64,000 nt of DNA. Origin: Planctomycetota bacterium. GTDB taxonomy: Bacteria; Planctomycetota; UBA1135; GCA-002748355. The DNA is taken from NCBI GenBank assembly GCA_027021385.1, contig JALUUL010000086.1, positions 62,001 to 126,000 on the forward strand. The letters are read 5' to 3'. Under the pieces are notes generated by a model, which saw only the letters and a list, made by a program, of their open reading frames with translations, made no database searches and was not told the origin of the DNA. Shown one piece after another: positions 36,000 through 46,102 of this stretch (position 1 is the stretch's first letter; every line of letters starts with the position of its first letter). A program made the position numbers and the translations under genes.

Positions 36000-36232
36000 C
36001 CGCAACAGCCTAACCGCCGCCCCCGGCCCGGACCCGGGGGAATGCGGGCGGGGGCGGGAGCGCCCCGGCCGGCGGACCCCCGTGGTCGGGGAGCGGGGCT
36101 TCAGGTCGGAGAGGAATGCGGCCGATGAACTCCTCAAGATCCCGGCCCGTCCGGTTCGTCTCCGGGGGAATGTCGTTTCCAGGGGACGGGCGGATGCTGC
36201 GCGGCCCGGGCAGACAGGAGGCGAGTGCTCCC

Positions 36233-37111
36233 ATGAGTTCGACCGACCAATCGATGACCCCCAGCATCCTGGACCTGATCAACCGGACGCTGGAGCTGCC
36301 GACCCTCCCCGACGTCCTCGTGAAGTTGAACGAGGTAATGAACGACCCCGAGAGTTCGGCCGAGGAGGTCGCGAACGTCATCAGCCTGGATCCGGCCGTT
36401 TCGACGAACATCCTGCGCATCGTCAACTCCGCCTACTACGGGCTCCAGGTCCGGGTCGGTTCCGTCAACCTCGCGGTCTCGATCATGGGTTTCAACATGA
36501 CCCGAAAGGTCGCGTTGAAGGCGGCCGTCTTCAGCGTCTTCGCGAAGAAAAGCAACAAGAAGGTTCCCAACTTCGATCCGAACACCTTCTGGCAGCATTC
36601 GATCTATACCGGGATCCTGGCCCGCACGATCGGGCATTCCAGCCAGAAGTTCACGGGGCTCCATCCTGAGGATCTCTACATCTGCGGGCTCCTGCACGAC
36701 ATCGGCAAGATCATCCTCGTCGAGAACGCCCCTGAGAATTTCAATGAGATCCTGAGAGTCGGCCTCGAAGAGAATCGGAACCTCCTCGAGCTCGAACAGG
36801 AGATCCTGGGGTTCACCCACGCGGACGTGGGATCCGTCCTCGCGATCAAGTGGTTCCTGCCGGAGGATCTGACGATCGCGATCCGATACCACCATTGCCC
36901 GGACCGCGATCCGTTCAACAAGACCCTCTCCTCCCTCGTGGCCCTCTCGGACGCCCTCGCTGCGAAGAACGGGAAGCCCGCCCTGTCGAAGGCCCGTTAC
37001 GAGGACCCGGATCCCGAACTCTACGAGATCGTGGGGGTCCAAGAGGAGGACCTCGGAGCCCTTATCGAGAAAGCGAACGAAGAATACGCCCGTTCCGAGA
37101 TCGGCTGGTAG
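36233..37111 (+). CDS. HDOD domain-containing protein
   Basis: LPTLPDVLVKLNEVMNDPESSAEEVANVISLDPAVSTNILRIVNSAYYG and ICGLLHDIGKIIL. Confidence 0.93.
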   Translation: MSSTDQSMTPSILDLINRTLELPTLPDVLVKLNEVMNDPESSAEEVANVISLDPAVSTNILRIVNSAYYGLQVRVGSVNLAVSIMGFNMTRKVALKAAVFSVFAKKSNKKVPNFDPNTFWQHSIYTGILARTIGHSSQKFTGLHPEDLYICGLLHDIGKIILVENAPENFNEILRVGLEENRNLLELEQEILGFTHADVGSVLAIKWFLPEDLTIAIRYHHCPDRDPFNKTLSSLVALSDALAAKNGKPALSKARYEDPDPELYEIVGVQEEDLGALIEKANEEYARSEIGW

Positions 37112-37163
37112 GCTGGCCGCGGGCTCCTCTTCCCCGGGGCCCGAATTCCCTCCGGGTTGACCG

Positions 37164-38594
37164 TTGCGTTTCTCGACCTCCTTCCTGATCACTCTCCTCA
37201 GCAACCTCGCGATCGTCCTCCTGGACAAGGGGGCGGGACTGGTCATCCTGTGGATCCTGAAGGATGCCCCGGCGGAGAAGGGTTCGCTCGATCTGCTCTC
37301 GACCTTCCCCTTCATCCTGATGGCCGTCTCGAATCTCGGGCTCGCCGCCTCCGCGATCTATTTCGTCCGGCGCGGGGAGGCCTCGATCCGGGAGGCGGGG
37401 GAGACGACCACACTCGTCGCGATCCTTTGGGGAGGGGGGTTGGCGCTCCTGGCGGTCCTCGTCGTTCACTTGTACGCCATGTCTCTCGGGACCGAGACAC
37501 CGTTCGGCCTCCTCCTGCCGCTCGCGTTGACGACACCTTTCATGCTGATCGTCAGCTACCGCAATTCCCTGCAGCTCGTTCTCGGCAGGATCCACGCCTA
37601 CAACCTGATCCACCTCATTCCGAGCCTGGCCTACTTGCCGGCCTTCCTCTGCGTCTACTACTTCCTCGCCGAACGCCGTTCCGCCGTCTCCGTCGTCTGG
37701 GCCCGTTTTCTTCCCGCCGTCTTTCTGGCCTTCCTGATCGTTTGGCTGCTCCGCCGCGAGATCCCGATCCGACCCGCCTGGCATCCGAGGTTCTTCCGGA
37801 AGGCCCTGGCCTTCGGCTGGAAGGCGAACCTGAACTCGACGCTGACCTACCTGAACCACCGGGTCGACCTCTACCTCGTCAGGTTGCTCTACCTTCCAGG
37901 GACGGGGCTCCTCCTCCAGGGGATCCTGACTGCCCTTGTTCTCGGTCTCCCGGCGGACGGCATGGCGCTCGCCACCGAGCACGTTCGGGCCGAGGTCGCG
38001 TTCTACAGCCTCGCCGTGACCCTGGCCGAGCTGATCTGGTACGTTCCCGACGCCCTCCGCGACCTCCTGTTCACGAAGGTGGCGGGGCTCGACCCCGACC
38101 GGGCCAGGCGTTTTACGCCTGCCGTCTGCCGGAACACGCTCTGGGTATGTTTCGCGGGAGCGGCGGTGGTCTGGCTCGTCCATGATTCCTTCCTGGGCCT
38201 GCTCCTCGGGGAAAGCTGGGAGCGGACCTGGGCCCCGCGGGTTTCCCCGGCCCTCCTCTACCTGCTTCCGGGGACCCTCTTCTTCACGGTCGCGAAGGTG
38301 CTCCAAGCGGACCTGGCCGGGAGGGGGAGGATCAAGACCTGCATCCTGCTTGGCGGCATCGTTCTCGCCAGCATGACCCTCTTCGACCTCCTCTGGGTTC
38401 CGGAACACGGCGCCGCGGGGGCGGCCCTGGCCTCGAGCCTTGCCTACGGACTCTCCGCCGTGGCGACCCTCGCGGCCTACATCCGCAACACCGGGGCAGG
38501 GCTTTGCGAACTCCTGATTCCGAGGCGGGAGGACCTGGCGGAGTACCGTGGCATCCTGAAGCGGATGTTCGGCATCAAGGAGGCCTTCGAATGA
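37164..38594 (+). CDS. Polysaccharide flippase (Wzx/MurJ-like membrane protein)
   Basis: Multi-TM protein of flippase length and layout, ATGA-coupled to a GT2 glycosyltransferase. Confidence 0.8.
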   Translation: MRFSTSFLITLLSNLAIVLLDKGAGLVILWILKDAPAEKGSLDLLSTFPFILMAVSNLGLAASAIYFVRRGEASIREAGETTTLVAILWGGGLALLAVLVVHLYAMSLGTETPFGLLLPLALTTPFMLIVSYRNSLQLVLGRIHAYNLIHLIPSLAYLPAFLCVYYFLAERRSAVSVVWARFLPAVFLAFLIVWLLRREIPIRPAWHPRFFRKALAFGWKANLNSTLTYLNHRVDLYLVRLLYLPGTGLLLQGILTALVLGLPADGMALATEHVRAEVAFYSLAVTLAELIWYVPDALRDLLFTKVAGLDPDRARRFTPAVCRNTLWVCFAGAAVVWLVHDSFLGLLLGESWERTWAPRVSPALLYLLPGTLFFTVAKVLQADLAGRGRIKTCILLGGIVLASMTLFDLLWVPEHGAAGAALASSLAYGLSAVATLAAYIRNTGAGLCELLIPRREDLAEYRGILKRMFGIKEAFE

Positions 38595-39529
38595 GCCGTC
38601 GGGCTCCGGTGGCCGCCGTCCTTCCGGCGTGGCGATCCCGGCCCTGGATCCGGGAGGCCTTGGGGAGCGTGTTCGCGCAGGTTCTGCCCCCGGCGGAGAT
38701 CGTCGTCGTCGACGACGGATCGGACGACGGGCTCGAGGAGGAGATCGAGGATCTCCTGGACCGGATCCTCTTCCTGCGACAGGAGAACCGAGGGCCGGGC
38801 GCAGCTCGGAACCTCGCGGTCGCGATGACCTCGAGTCCCTTCCTCGCTTTCCTGGACGCGGATGATCTCTGGGAACCCGAGAGGCTTGCGGTCCAGGTCC
38901 CCCTTCTCGAGGCCGATCCCGCGCGGGTCCTCGTCTGCTCGGACGCCTGGGAGTTCGGCGAGGGCCGGGAACTCCGTCGCTGGAGCCGCTCCGGAGGGCG
39001 GAGGAGTCCGCCGGCCCTGGATCTCGAGGGTTTGCTCCGGGGGAACGGGATCGCGACTCTGACCGTCCTCTGTCGCCGCGAGGCCTTCGAGCGGGCGGGA
39101 GGCTTCGACGAGGATCGCGGTCTTCTCGCGGTCGAGGATTACGATCTCTGGTTGCGCATGAGCGAACTCGGGGGGTTCCTCTACGTGGACCGTCCCCTCG
39201 CCCGATATCGGCGCCGGCCCTCCAGCCTTTCGGGGGCGCGGAGATTCCGAGAAGGCGTCCGCCTCGTCCTCGAGAAGTTCCGCCGCCGCTCGGAAAGGGC
39301 CGTGGAACTCCGTCACCTCCTGGCCCGCCGCGAGGCCCTTCTTTGGCTCGACGAAGCCAGGGAAATCCAGGATGCGGGTCAGTTCCGAGCGAGTCTCAAG
39401 CCGATACGGAGGGCGTGGTCTCTCGCGCCCGGCGCGCCCGAAACCTGGCGGACCTTTTTCCGCGGGCTCATGCTCGGGATCTCCGGTCTGCGCCCGGGCG
39501 CTCGGGCGCGGGATTCCGGGTCGGCTTGA
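38591..39529 (+). CDS. Family 2 glycosyltransferase
   Basis: FAQVLPPAEIVVVDDGSDDG, QENRGPGAARNLAVAMTSSPFLAFLDADDLWEPERLAVQ, GLLAVEDYDLWLRM. Confidence 0.93.
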   Translation: MSRRAPVAAVLPAWRSRPWIREALGSVFAQVLPPAEIVVVDDGSDDGLEEEIEDLLDRILFLRQENRGPGAARNLAVAMTSSPFLAFLDADDLWEPERLAVQVPLLEADPARVLVCSDAWEFGEGRELRRWSRSGGRRSPPALDLEGLLRGNGIATLTVLCRREAFERAGGFDEDRGLLAVEDYDLWLRMSELGGFLYVDRPLARYRRRPSSLSGARRFREGVRLVLEKFRRRSERAVELRHLLARREALLWLDEAREIQDAGQFRASLKPIRRAWSLAPGAPETWRTFFRGLMLGISGLRPGARARDSGSA

Positions 39530-39555
39530 CTTCCCGATCCGGCTGCACCTAGGAT
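39526..39555 (+). promoter_or_regulatory. Candidate sigma70-type promoter upstream of topA
   Basis: TTGACT (39526-39531), 18-nt spacer, TAGGAT (39550-39555). Confidence 0.5.
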
Positions 39556-39684
39556 CCGCCGGCTTCCCGGGAGCTCGGTCGCCGGGCCGGAGCCCCCCGA
39601 ACCCCCGGTCCCCGGGACGGGCCGAGATCAAGGAGCCGGTCGGATGGCCCTCGGGCTGCGCCGGATCGCATCCCCCTCGAATTC

Positions 39685-42291
39685 ATGACGAAAAACCTGG
39701 TCATCGTCGAATCGCCGGCCAAAGCGCGGACCCTGTCCCGGTTCCTGGGAAAGGATTTCGTCGTGGAAGCCAGCATCGGACATGTGCGCGATCTGCCGGA
39801 GTCCGCGGCTGCGATCCCCGCGAAATACAAGAAGGAGTCCTGGGCCCGACTCGGGGTGAACGTGGAGGACGGGTTCAAGCCTCTCTACGTGATTCCGGCG
39901 GAAAAGCGGGCGCAGATCAAGAGGCTCAAGGAACTGCTCGCCGGAGCGGAGACCCTGTTCCTGGCGACGGACGAGGATCGGGAGGGGGAGAGCATCTCCT
40001 GGCACCTGAAAGAGGTCCTGAAACCCAAGATCCCGGTCCGCCGCCTCGTTTTCCACGAGATCACGAAACACGCGATCCTCCATGCCCTGGAGGAACCGAG
40101 GGACATCGATGAGAACCTCGTGCGAGCTCAGGAGGCCCGGCGGGTCGTCGACCGCCTCTACGGCTACGTCGTCTCGCCGCTTCTCTGGAAGAAGATCAAG
40201 CCGAGGTTGTCGGCGGGGAGGGTGCAGTCGGTCGCCGTTCGCCTGATCGTCGAGCGCGAACGGGCGAGGATGGCCTTCCGATCCGCCTCCTATCGGGGAA
40301 TCGGCGCGGTCTTCTCGAAGGAGGGGAAGGAATTCGAGGCCGCCCTCGTCCGGCTCGAGGGGAGGCGGCTCGCGACGGGGAAGGACTTCGATCCGAGGAC
40401 CGGGGAACTCTCCGGAAAGGGAGGGGATCTCCCCCGCCTCCTCGGGGCCGAGGAGGCGGAGAAACTGCGCGTCCGGCTCGAGAAGGGGGAGGCCGAGGTC
40501 GATGGGGTCGAGGAGAAGCCCTTCACCGACCGCCCCGCGCCGCCCTACACGACCTCCACCCTGCAGCAGGATGCGAACCGGCGCCTGGGCTTCGCGGCGC
40601 GGCGTACGATGGATCTGGCGCAGAGGCTCTACGAGTCGGGGTTCATCACCTACATGCGCACGGACTCCACGACCCTCTCGAAGGAGGCCCTGGATGCGAC
40701 CCGCAGCCTGATCGTCTCCCGCTACGGTTCCGCAAACCTCCCCGGGAAACCGCGCTTCTACAAGAGCAAGGTCAAGAACGCCCAGGAGGCCCACGAGGCG
40801 ATCCGCCCCGCAGGGGAGGTCTTCAAGGACCCCATGGAGGTCGAAGGTGCCCTGGGCCGGGATTGCCGCCGCCTGTACGAACTGATCTGGAAACGGACCG
40901 TTGCGAGCCAGATGGTCGACGCGACCGGGGTCCGGATCCAGGCCGTGATCCGGATCGACGAGGCCGAGTTTCAGGCTTCGGGCAAGGTCGTGAAGCGCCC
41001 GGGCTTCCTCCTGGCCTACGGCGGGGGGGAGGAGAAGGAGGAGAAGCGCCTGCCTCCCCTCGACCGGGGAGAACAGGTGGAGATCCGTTCCCTCGAGGTC
41101 CGCGAGCATCGGACCCAGCCGCCGGCCCGGCTGACCGAGGCGGGGCTCGTCAAGGAACTCGAGGCGAGGGGGATCGGACGTCCGAGCACCTACGCCTCGA
41201 TCATCGAGACCATCCTGAAACGGGAATACGTCCGTAAGGTCCAGAAGGCCCTCGTTCCGACCTTCACAGCCTTCGCGGTCGTCCAACTCCTGGAAGCTTG
41301 GCTCTCCTACCTCGTCGACTACGGGTTCACCGCGGAGATGGAGGATCAGCTCGATCAGGTCTCCCTCGGCAAGCTCGATTCCCGGGACTACCTCCGGAAG
41401 TTCTACTTCGGGAACGAACATCCCGGATTGAAGGACCAGCTCGCGGAGGTCGAATCCAAGATCGATCCCAGGGAGGTCTGCGGGATCCGCCTGGGCGAGT
41501 TCGAAGGAAGGGTCGTCGAGGTCCGAGTCGGCCGCTACGGTCCGTTCCTCTCCGACGGGGAACGAAGGGCTTCGTTGCCCGAGGACCTGGCTCCGGACGA
41601 GCTGACGGTCGAGAAGGCCCTCGAGATCCTCGCCCGCGCCGCGGAGGGGCCCAAGGTCCTGGGCCGGGATCCCGAGACCGGGTTCAATGTCTACGTGAAA
41701 ACCGGGCGATACGGGCCCTACGTGCAGCTCGGGGACCCCGAGGATCTCGACGGGGAGAAGCCGAAGATGGCTTCCCTGCTCGAGGGGATGGACCCTGAAA
41801 GCCTGGATCTTTCGACGGCCCTGGCCTTGCTTTCCCTTCCCCGGGAACTCGGGAACCATCCGGAGAGCGGGGTACCCGTGATCGCCGCGAACGGGAGATA
41901 TGGACCCTACGTCAAGGCGGGCAAGGAGACCCGGTCGATCCCCGAAGGAGGCTCGCCGCTCGACATCGATCTCGAGGGCGCCCTGGCCCTTCTGGCCGAA
42001 CCCAAGAAGCGCGGGCGCGTCCGTCGCCGCCGGGAACCGCTCAAGGTCCTCGGGGAGCATCCCGAGAGCGGAGCGCCGGTCCGGGTCCTCGACGGACGTT
42101 TCGGACCCTACGTGACGGACGGGGAACTCAACGCCTCGATTCCCAGGGGGACGACGATCGAGGAGCTGACCCTGGACTATGCCCTCGACCTCTTGCGGGC
42201 CCGGGCGGCCAAGGCAGGGACGAAGAAGAGGAAGAAGTCCGCGAAGAAGAAGACCGCCAAGAAGTCCTCGAGGAAGAAGAAAGCCAAGTAG
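39685..42291 (+). CDS. topA: DNA topoisomerase I (type IA)
   Basis: LVIVESPAKARTLSRFLG, TDEDREGESISWHL, FITYMRTDSTTLS; C-terminal Topo_C repeats (GRYGPYV) and Lys-rich tail. Confidence 0.97.
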   Translation: MTKNLVIVESPAKARTLSRFLGKDFVVEASIGHVRDLPESAAAIPAKYKKESWARLGVNVEDGFKPLYVIPAEKRAQIKRLKELLAGAETLFLATDEDREGESISWHLKEVLKPKIPVRRLVFHEITKHAILHALEEPRDIDENLVRAQEARRVVDRLYGYVVSPLLWKKIKPRLSAGRVQSVAVRLIVERERARMAFRSASYRGIGAVFSKEGKEFEAALVRLEGRRLATGKDFDPRTGELSGKGGDLPRLLGAEEAEKLRVRLEKGEAEVDGVEEKPFTDRPAPPYTTSTLQQDANRRLGFAARRTMDLAQRLYESGFITYMRTDSTTLSKEALDATRSLIVSRYGSANLPGKPRFYKSKVKNAQEAHEAIRPAGEVFKDPMEVEGALGRDCRRLYELIWKRTVASQMVDATGVRIQAVIRIDEAEFQASGKVVKRPGFLLAYGGGEEKEEKRLPPLDRGEQVEIRSLEVREHRTQPPARLTEAGLVKELEARGIGRPSTYASIIETILKREYVRKVQKALVPTFTAFAVVQLLEAWLSYLVDYGFTAEMEDQLDQVSLGKLDSRDYLRKFYFGNEHPGLKDQLAEVESKIDPREVCGIRLGEFEGRVVEVRVGRYGPFLSDGERRASLPEDLAPDELTVEKALEILARAAEGPKVLGRDPETGFNVYVKTGRYGPYVQLGDPEDLDGEKPKMASLLEGMDPESLDLSTALALLSLPRELGNHPESGVPVIAANGRYGPYVKAGKETRSIPEGGSPLDIDLEGALALLAEPKKRGRVRRRREPLKVLGEHPESGAPVRVLDGRFGPYVTDGELNASIPRGTTIEELTLDYALDLLRARAAKAGTKKRKKSAKKKTAKKSSRKKKAK

Positions 42292-42304
42292 GACCGCGGG
42301 TCTA

Positions 42305-42322
42305 CAGGGCGGGACCGCCCTG
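42305..42322 (+). terminator. Palindromic hairpin just after the topA stop
   Basis: CAGGGCGG-GA-CCGCCCTG; no immediate U-tract, though a T6 run occurs near 42412. Confidence 0.35.
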
Positions 42323-42450
42323 CGGAAGAGGAGCGTAATCCCAGGAATCGAGGGTTCCCACCGGGATCGCATTCCCCGAGAGCCGTTTCGGCTTCAAGAC
42401 CCCTTGGACGGTTTTTTGAGCGGCTGCGACCGAGCGTCCCGCCCCCTTCG

Positions 42451-42478
42451 TTGTCTGCCGGGGTGGGGGAGCTATGAT
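42451..42478 (+). promoter_or_regulatory. Candidate sigma70-type promoter upstream of the amino-acid dehydrogenase
   Basis: TTGTCT (42451-42456), 16-nt spacer, TATGAT (42473-42478). Confidence 0.5.
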
Positions 42479-42589
42479 GCCCGCCCTCGTTCCCGGCCGC
42501 CGGTCGATCGGCGGTCGAGCAGAACGCGAGACCCGGCCTCCAGGCCCGGGGACATCAAGACATCCTCCTCGGCGGAGCCGGAGGCATAC

Positions 42590-43636
42590 ATGGAGATCAC
42601 CGAGATTCCGGTCGAAGGTTATGAAAAGGTCGTCCGGGCGAAGGACCCGGAGTCCGGCCTGCATGCGATCATCGCGATCCATGACACGACGCTGGGGCCC
42701 GCCCTGGGGGGGATGCGGATGTGGCCGTATGCCTCGGAGGAGGAGGCCCTGACCGATGTCCTGAGGCTCGCGAAGGGCATGACCTACAAATCGGCCGTGG
42801 CTCATACCGGTCTCGGCGGGGGGAAGTCCGTCATCATCGGAGACCCCAACGAGAAGTCGGAGGCTCTCTTCCTTGCGATGGGGCGCTTCGTCGACAGTCT
42901 CGGCGGACGCTACATCACCGCCGAGGACGTGAACACGACGATTCCGGACCTCCAGATCGTCCACAGGGAGACGGCCCATGTGACCGGACTCGCGAGGAGC
43001 GAGGGCTCGTCCGGCAACCCGAGTCCCTATACGGCCCACGGCGTCGTACTCGGGATCGAGGCCTGCGTCGAGCGGGTCTTCGGGTCCAAGGATTTGAAGG
43101 GGCGGAAGGTCGCGATCCTCGGAGTCGGCGCCGTCGGTTCGGTCGTCGCGCGGAGCCTCCGGACGAAGGGGGCGGAGGTCTGGGCGCACGACATGCGGGA
43201 AGACAGGGTCGTGGTCCTCCACGAGGAAACCGGCGTCCGACTCGCGTCCGAGGAGGAGGTCCTGACGATGGACGCCGACGTCTTCACCCCCTGCGCCCTC
43301 GGCGGTGTCCTGAACGACGAAACGATTCCGAACCTCCGTTGCCGGATCGTCGCCGGGGCTGCGAACAACCAACTCCTCGAGGACCGTCACGGTGACATGC
43401 TCCGCGAACGGAACATCCTCTACGCCCCGGATTACGTGATCAACGCGGGAGGGATCATCAACGTGGCGGTGGAACTCCTCCCCGGCGGCTATCGAGAAGA
43501 GGAATCCTACGCCAGGATCGATCGCATCCCGAAGGCCCTCCACGAGGTCTTCGATCTGGCGGAGGAGCAGGGTCTCTCGACCGCCCGGGCCGCGGACATG
43601 CTGGCCGAGCGCATCCTGGCCGCGGGGCGGTCCTGA
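42590..43636 (+). CDS. Glu/Leu/Phe/Val dehydrogenase (leucine-dehydrogenase-like)
   Basis: ALGGMRMWPYASEEEALTDVLRLAKGMTYKSAVAHTGLGGGKSVIIGDP, AILGVGAVGSVVARSL, VAGAANNQLLEDRHGDMLRERNILYAPDYVINAGGIINVAVE. Confidence 0.95.
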   Translation: MEITEIPVEGYEKVVRAKDPESGLHAIIAIHDTTLGPALGGMRMWPYASEEEALTDVLRLAKGMTYKSAVAHTGLGGGKSVIIGDPNEKSEALFLAMGRFVDSLGGRYITAEDVNTTIPDLQIVHRETAHVTGLARSEGSSGNPSPYTAHGVVLGIEACVERVFGSKDLKGRKVAILGVGAVGSVVARSLRTKGAEVWAHDMREDRVVVLHEETGVRLASEEEVLTMDADVFTPCALGGVLNDETIPNLRCRIVAGAANNQLLEDRHGDMLRERNILYAPDYVINAGGIINVAVELLPGGYREEESYARIDRIPKALHEVFDLAEEQGLSTARAADMLAERILAAGRS

Positions 43637-43678
43637 CTCCCCCCTTCTGAATCCCACGCTCCGTCCTATGTTGGCGGG

Positions 43679-46102
43679 ATGACCGGGACAGCGGATGCGA
43701 TCGTGAAGGGAGGGCCCTCGGGCCTGCATCTCCAGGTTCAGGGCATGAGCTGCGCAGGCTGCGTGGCCCATGTGAAGAAGGTCCTGGAAGCCGTGGAAGG
43801 GGTGGCGGCCGCCGAGGTCGACCTGACCCTGGCGGAGGCGCGGCTTCGACTCGAACGGCCGCTCGACGGGAGCCGCCTGCGGAACGCGGTCGTCGAGGCG
43901 GGCTACCGGGTCCCGGCGGTCTCCTTCGACCTGCACTTCCGCCACGGCGCGGGCGAGGCCCTCCGCGAAGCCCTGCGGCGGCATCCGGCGCATCTCGAGT
44001 CCTCCTCGCCCGAGGTCGATGGGGAGGGGGAGAGGATCCGCGCGGTATTCCTGGCCCCCGGCCCCGATCCCGCGGAGATCCGCCGGATCGCCGTCGAGGC
44101 GAGACCCGGCGATCTCCGCATCGTACCCGCGGAGGAGGCCCGCGAAGGCCCCGCCGCGCGTACCGCCGCTGAACAGCGCCGCCTCGGGCGCCGCCTGCTC
44201 CTCGCCGTTTCGCTGACCTTGCCGGTCTTCCTGATCGGGATGACCCCCTTGGGGCGCCCGCTCGGCCCCGCCGGGCTCCCTCTCTCCCTGGTCCTCGTCG
44301 CGCTCTGTCTCGCGGGGCCGGGCCGGCCCTTCTTCCAGGGTGCCTGGAACGCCCTCCGCCACCGGAGCGCGGACATGAACCTCCTGATCGCCCTGTCGAC
44401 CGGGACAGCCTTCCTACACGGCCTCACGGTCTGGACGGCCGGGGGCGAGGGCGGGCTCTACTTGGATTCCGCAGGGTTCATCACGAGTCTCGTCCTCTTC
44501 GGACGCTGGCTCGAATGCGGGGCGCGCCGCCGTGCCCTCGAGGCCGTCTCCGCCCTGGCGGACCGGCAGCCGCGGTTCGTTCATGTCCTCGAACCCGGGG
44601 GAGGGGAACGGGATCTCCCGCTCGCGGAAGTCGTCCCCGGCGCGCGGTTCCGGGTCCGTCCCGGAGAGGTCGTGCCCCTCGACGGCGTCCTCCTCGAGGG
44701 GGAGGGGGAGTGCGACGAGGCCCTCGTGACTGGGGAACCGATGCCGGTCCCGAAGAAGGTCGGGGATCCGCTGCTCGGCGGGAGCCTGAACGGGCGAAGC
44801 GTCCTGACGGTCGAGGCCCGGTCCGGAGCCGAGGACTCGACCCTCGGGCGCATCCTGGACCTGGTCCGGAAGGCCCAGTCCCAGAGGGCCCGGGTGCAGG
44901 ACCTCGTCGACCGTCTCGCCTCCCGTTTCGTTCCGGTCGTCGTCCTCCTCGCGGTCCTGTCGGGAGTCCTCTGGTTCGTCCTCGGCGGGGAGGGCGGCTT
45001 CTCGGGGGCGGCTCTCCGATTCACGACCGTCCTGATCATCGCCTGTCCCTGCGCCCTCGGGCTCGCGACCCCGACCGCCCTGGTCGTCGCCGCGGGGGCC
45101 GGCGCGAGGCTCGGGGTCCTCCTCAAGGGACCCGGGGTCGTCGAACGGGCGGCCTCTCTCGACATCCTGGCTTTCGACAAGACCGGGACCCTCACCCACG
45201 GCAGGCCGAGCCTCGTCGCGATCCGCTCCGAGGGCCTCGAGGACGAGGAAGCGCTCCGAACGGCCGCGGCCGTCGAGCGAGGCAGCGAACATCCGTTGGG
45301 GCGGGCCCTCGTCGAGGCGGCCCTCGAGCGCGGACTCGAGATCCCCGAGGCCGAGGGGGCGGAGGCCGTTCCCGGAAAGGGGATCGAGGGCCGGGTCCAC
45401 GGGCGGTCCGTCCTCTGCGGCCGGCCGGGATGGCTCGCCGAACGGGGAATCGAGACGCCCGAGACCGAGGCCGGGGGCTCGGTGGTCGCGATGGCGGTCG
45501 ACGGTTCCTTCGCGGCCTTCTTCGAACTCGCCGATCCGCTCCGGGAGGAGGCGGCCGGAATCCTCGAGGTCCTCGCGGCGAAAGGGGTGCGGACGGTCCT
45601 CCTTTCCGGAGACCGGGACGAGGCGGTCCAAGACCTGGCCGAGCGCCTCGGGATTCGGGAGGCCCACGGGGATCTGCTGCCCGAGGACAAGCTCGCGCAC
45701 CTCGATCGCCTGGCGCGCGAGGGGGTGACCGGGATGGTGGGGGACGGCTTGAACGACGCCCCGGCCCTGGCGCGAGCCTCGGTCGGCATCGCGGTCGGCG
45801 GGGCGAGTGCGCTCAGCGCCGAGGCGGCGGACCTCGTCCTCCTCCGTCCGGGATTGCGATCCCTCCCGGTCGCCCTCGAACTCTGCCGGGCGACGGTTTC
45901 GACCCTCTATCGGAACCTCTGGCTCGCCTTCGGCTATAACGTCTGCGCGATTCCGGTCGCGGCCGGAGTCCTCGCACCCTTCGGCGGGCCCTTGCTCTCT
46001 CCGCCGGTCGCGGCTTTAGCGATGAGTCTCTCGAGCGTCAGCGTCGTCGGCTCCTCCCTCTGGCTCGGCCGGCGCTTGCGCCTTCTCGACACGAGGGGGT
46101 GA
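43679..46102 (+). CDS. copA: Heavy-metal (Cu+-type) P-type ATPase
   Basis: HMA motif GMSCAGCVAHVKK, TGEPMPV, CPCALGLATPTALVV, DKTGTLTHG, GDGLNDAPALARASVGIAVG. Confidence 0.95.
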   Translation: MTGTADAIVKGGPSGLHLQVQGMSCAGCVAHVKKVLEAVEGVAAAEVDLTLAEARLRLERPLDGSRLRNAVVEAGYRVPAVSFDLHFRHGAGEALREALRRHPAHLESSSPEVDGEGERIRAVFLAPGPDPAEIRRIAVEARPGDLRIVPAEEAREGPAARTAAEQRRLGRRLLLAVSLTLPVFLIGMTPLGRPLGPAGLPLSLVLVALCLAGPGRPFFQGAWNALRHRSADMNLLIALSTGTAFLHGLTVWTAGGEGGLYLDSAGFITSLVLFGRWLECGARRRALEAVSALADRQPRFVHVLEPGGGERDLPLAEVVPGARFRVRPGEVVPLDGVLLEGEGECDEALVTGEPMPVPKKVGDPLLGGSLNGRSVLTVEARSGAEDSTLGRILDLVRKAQSQRARVQDLVDRLASRFVPVVVLLAVLSGVLWFVLGGEGGFSGAALRFTTVLIIACPCALGLATPTALVVAAGAGARLGVLLKGPGVVERAASLDILAFDKTGTLTHGRPSLVAIRSEGLEDEEALRTAAAVERGSEHPLGRALVEAALERGLEIPEAEGAEAVPGKGIEGRVHGRSVLCGRPGWLAERGIETPETEAGGSVVAMAVDGSFAAFFELADPLREEAAGILEVLAAKGVRTVLLSGDRDEAVQDLAERLGIREAHGDLLPEDKLAHLDRLAREGVTGMVGDGLNDAPALARASVGIAVGGASALSAEAADLVLLRPGLRSLPVALELCRATVSTLYRNLWLAFGYNVCAIPVAAGVLAPFGGPLLSPPVAALAMSLSSVSVVGSSLWLGRRLRLLDTRG

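Noticed and set aside
39628-42372. 914-aa minus-strand ORF
   Set aside because: Antisense of topA, which is unambiguous.
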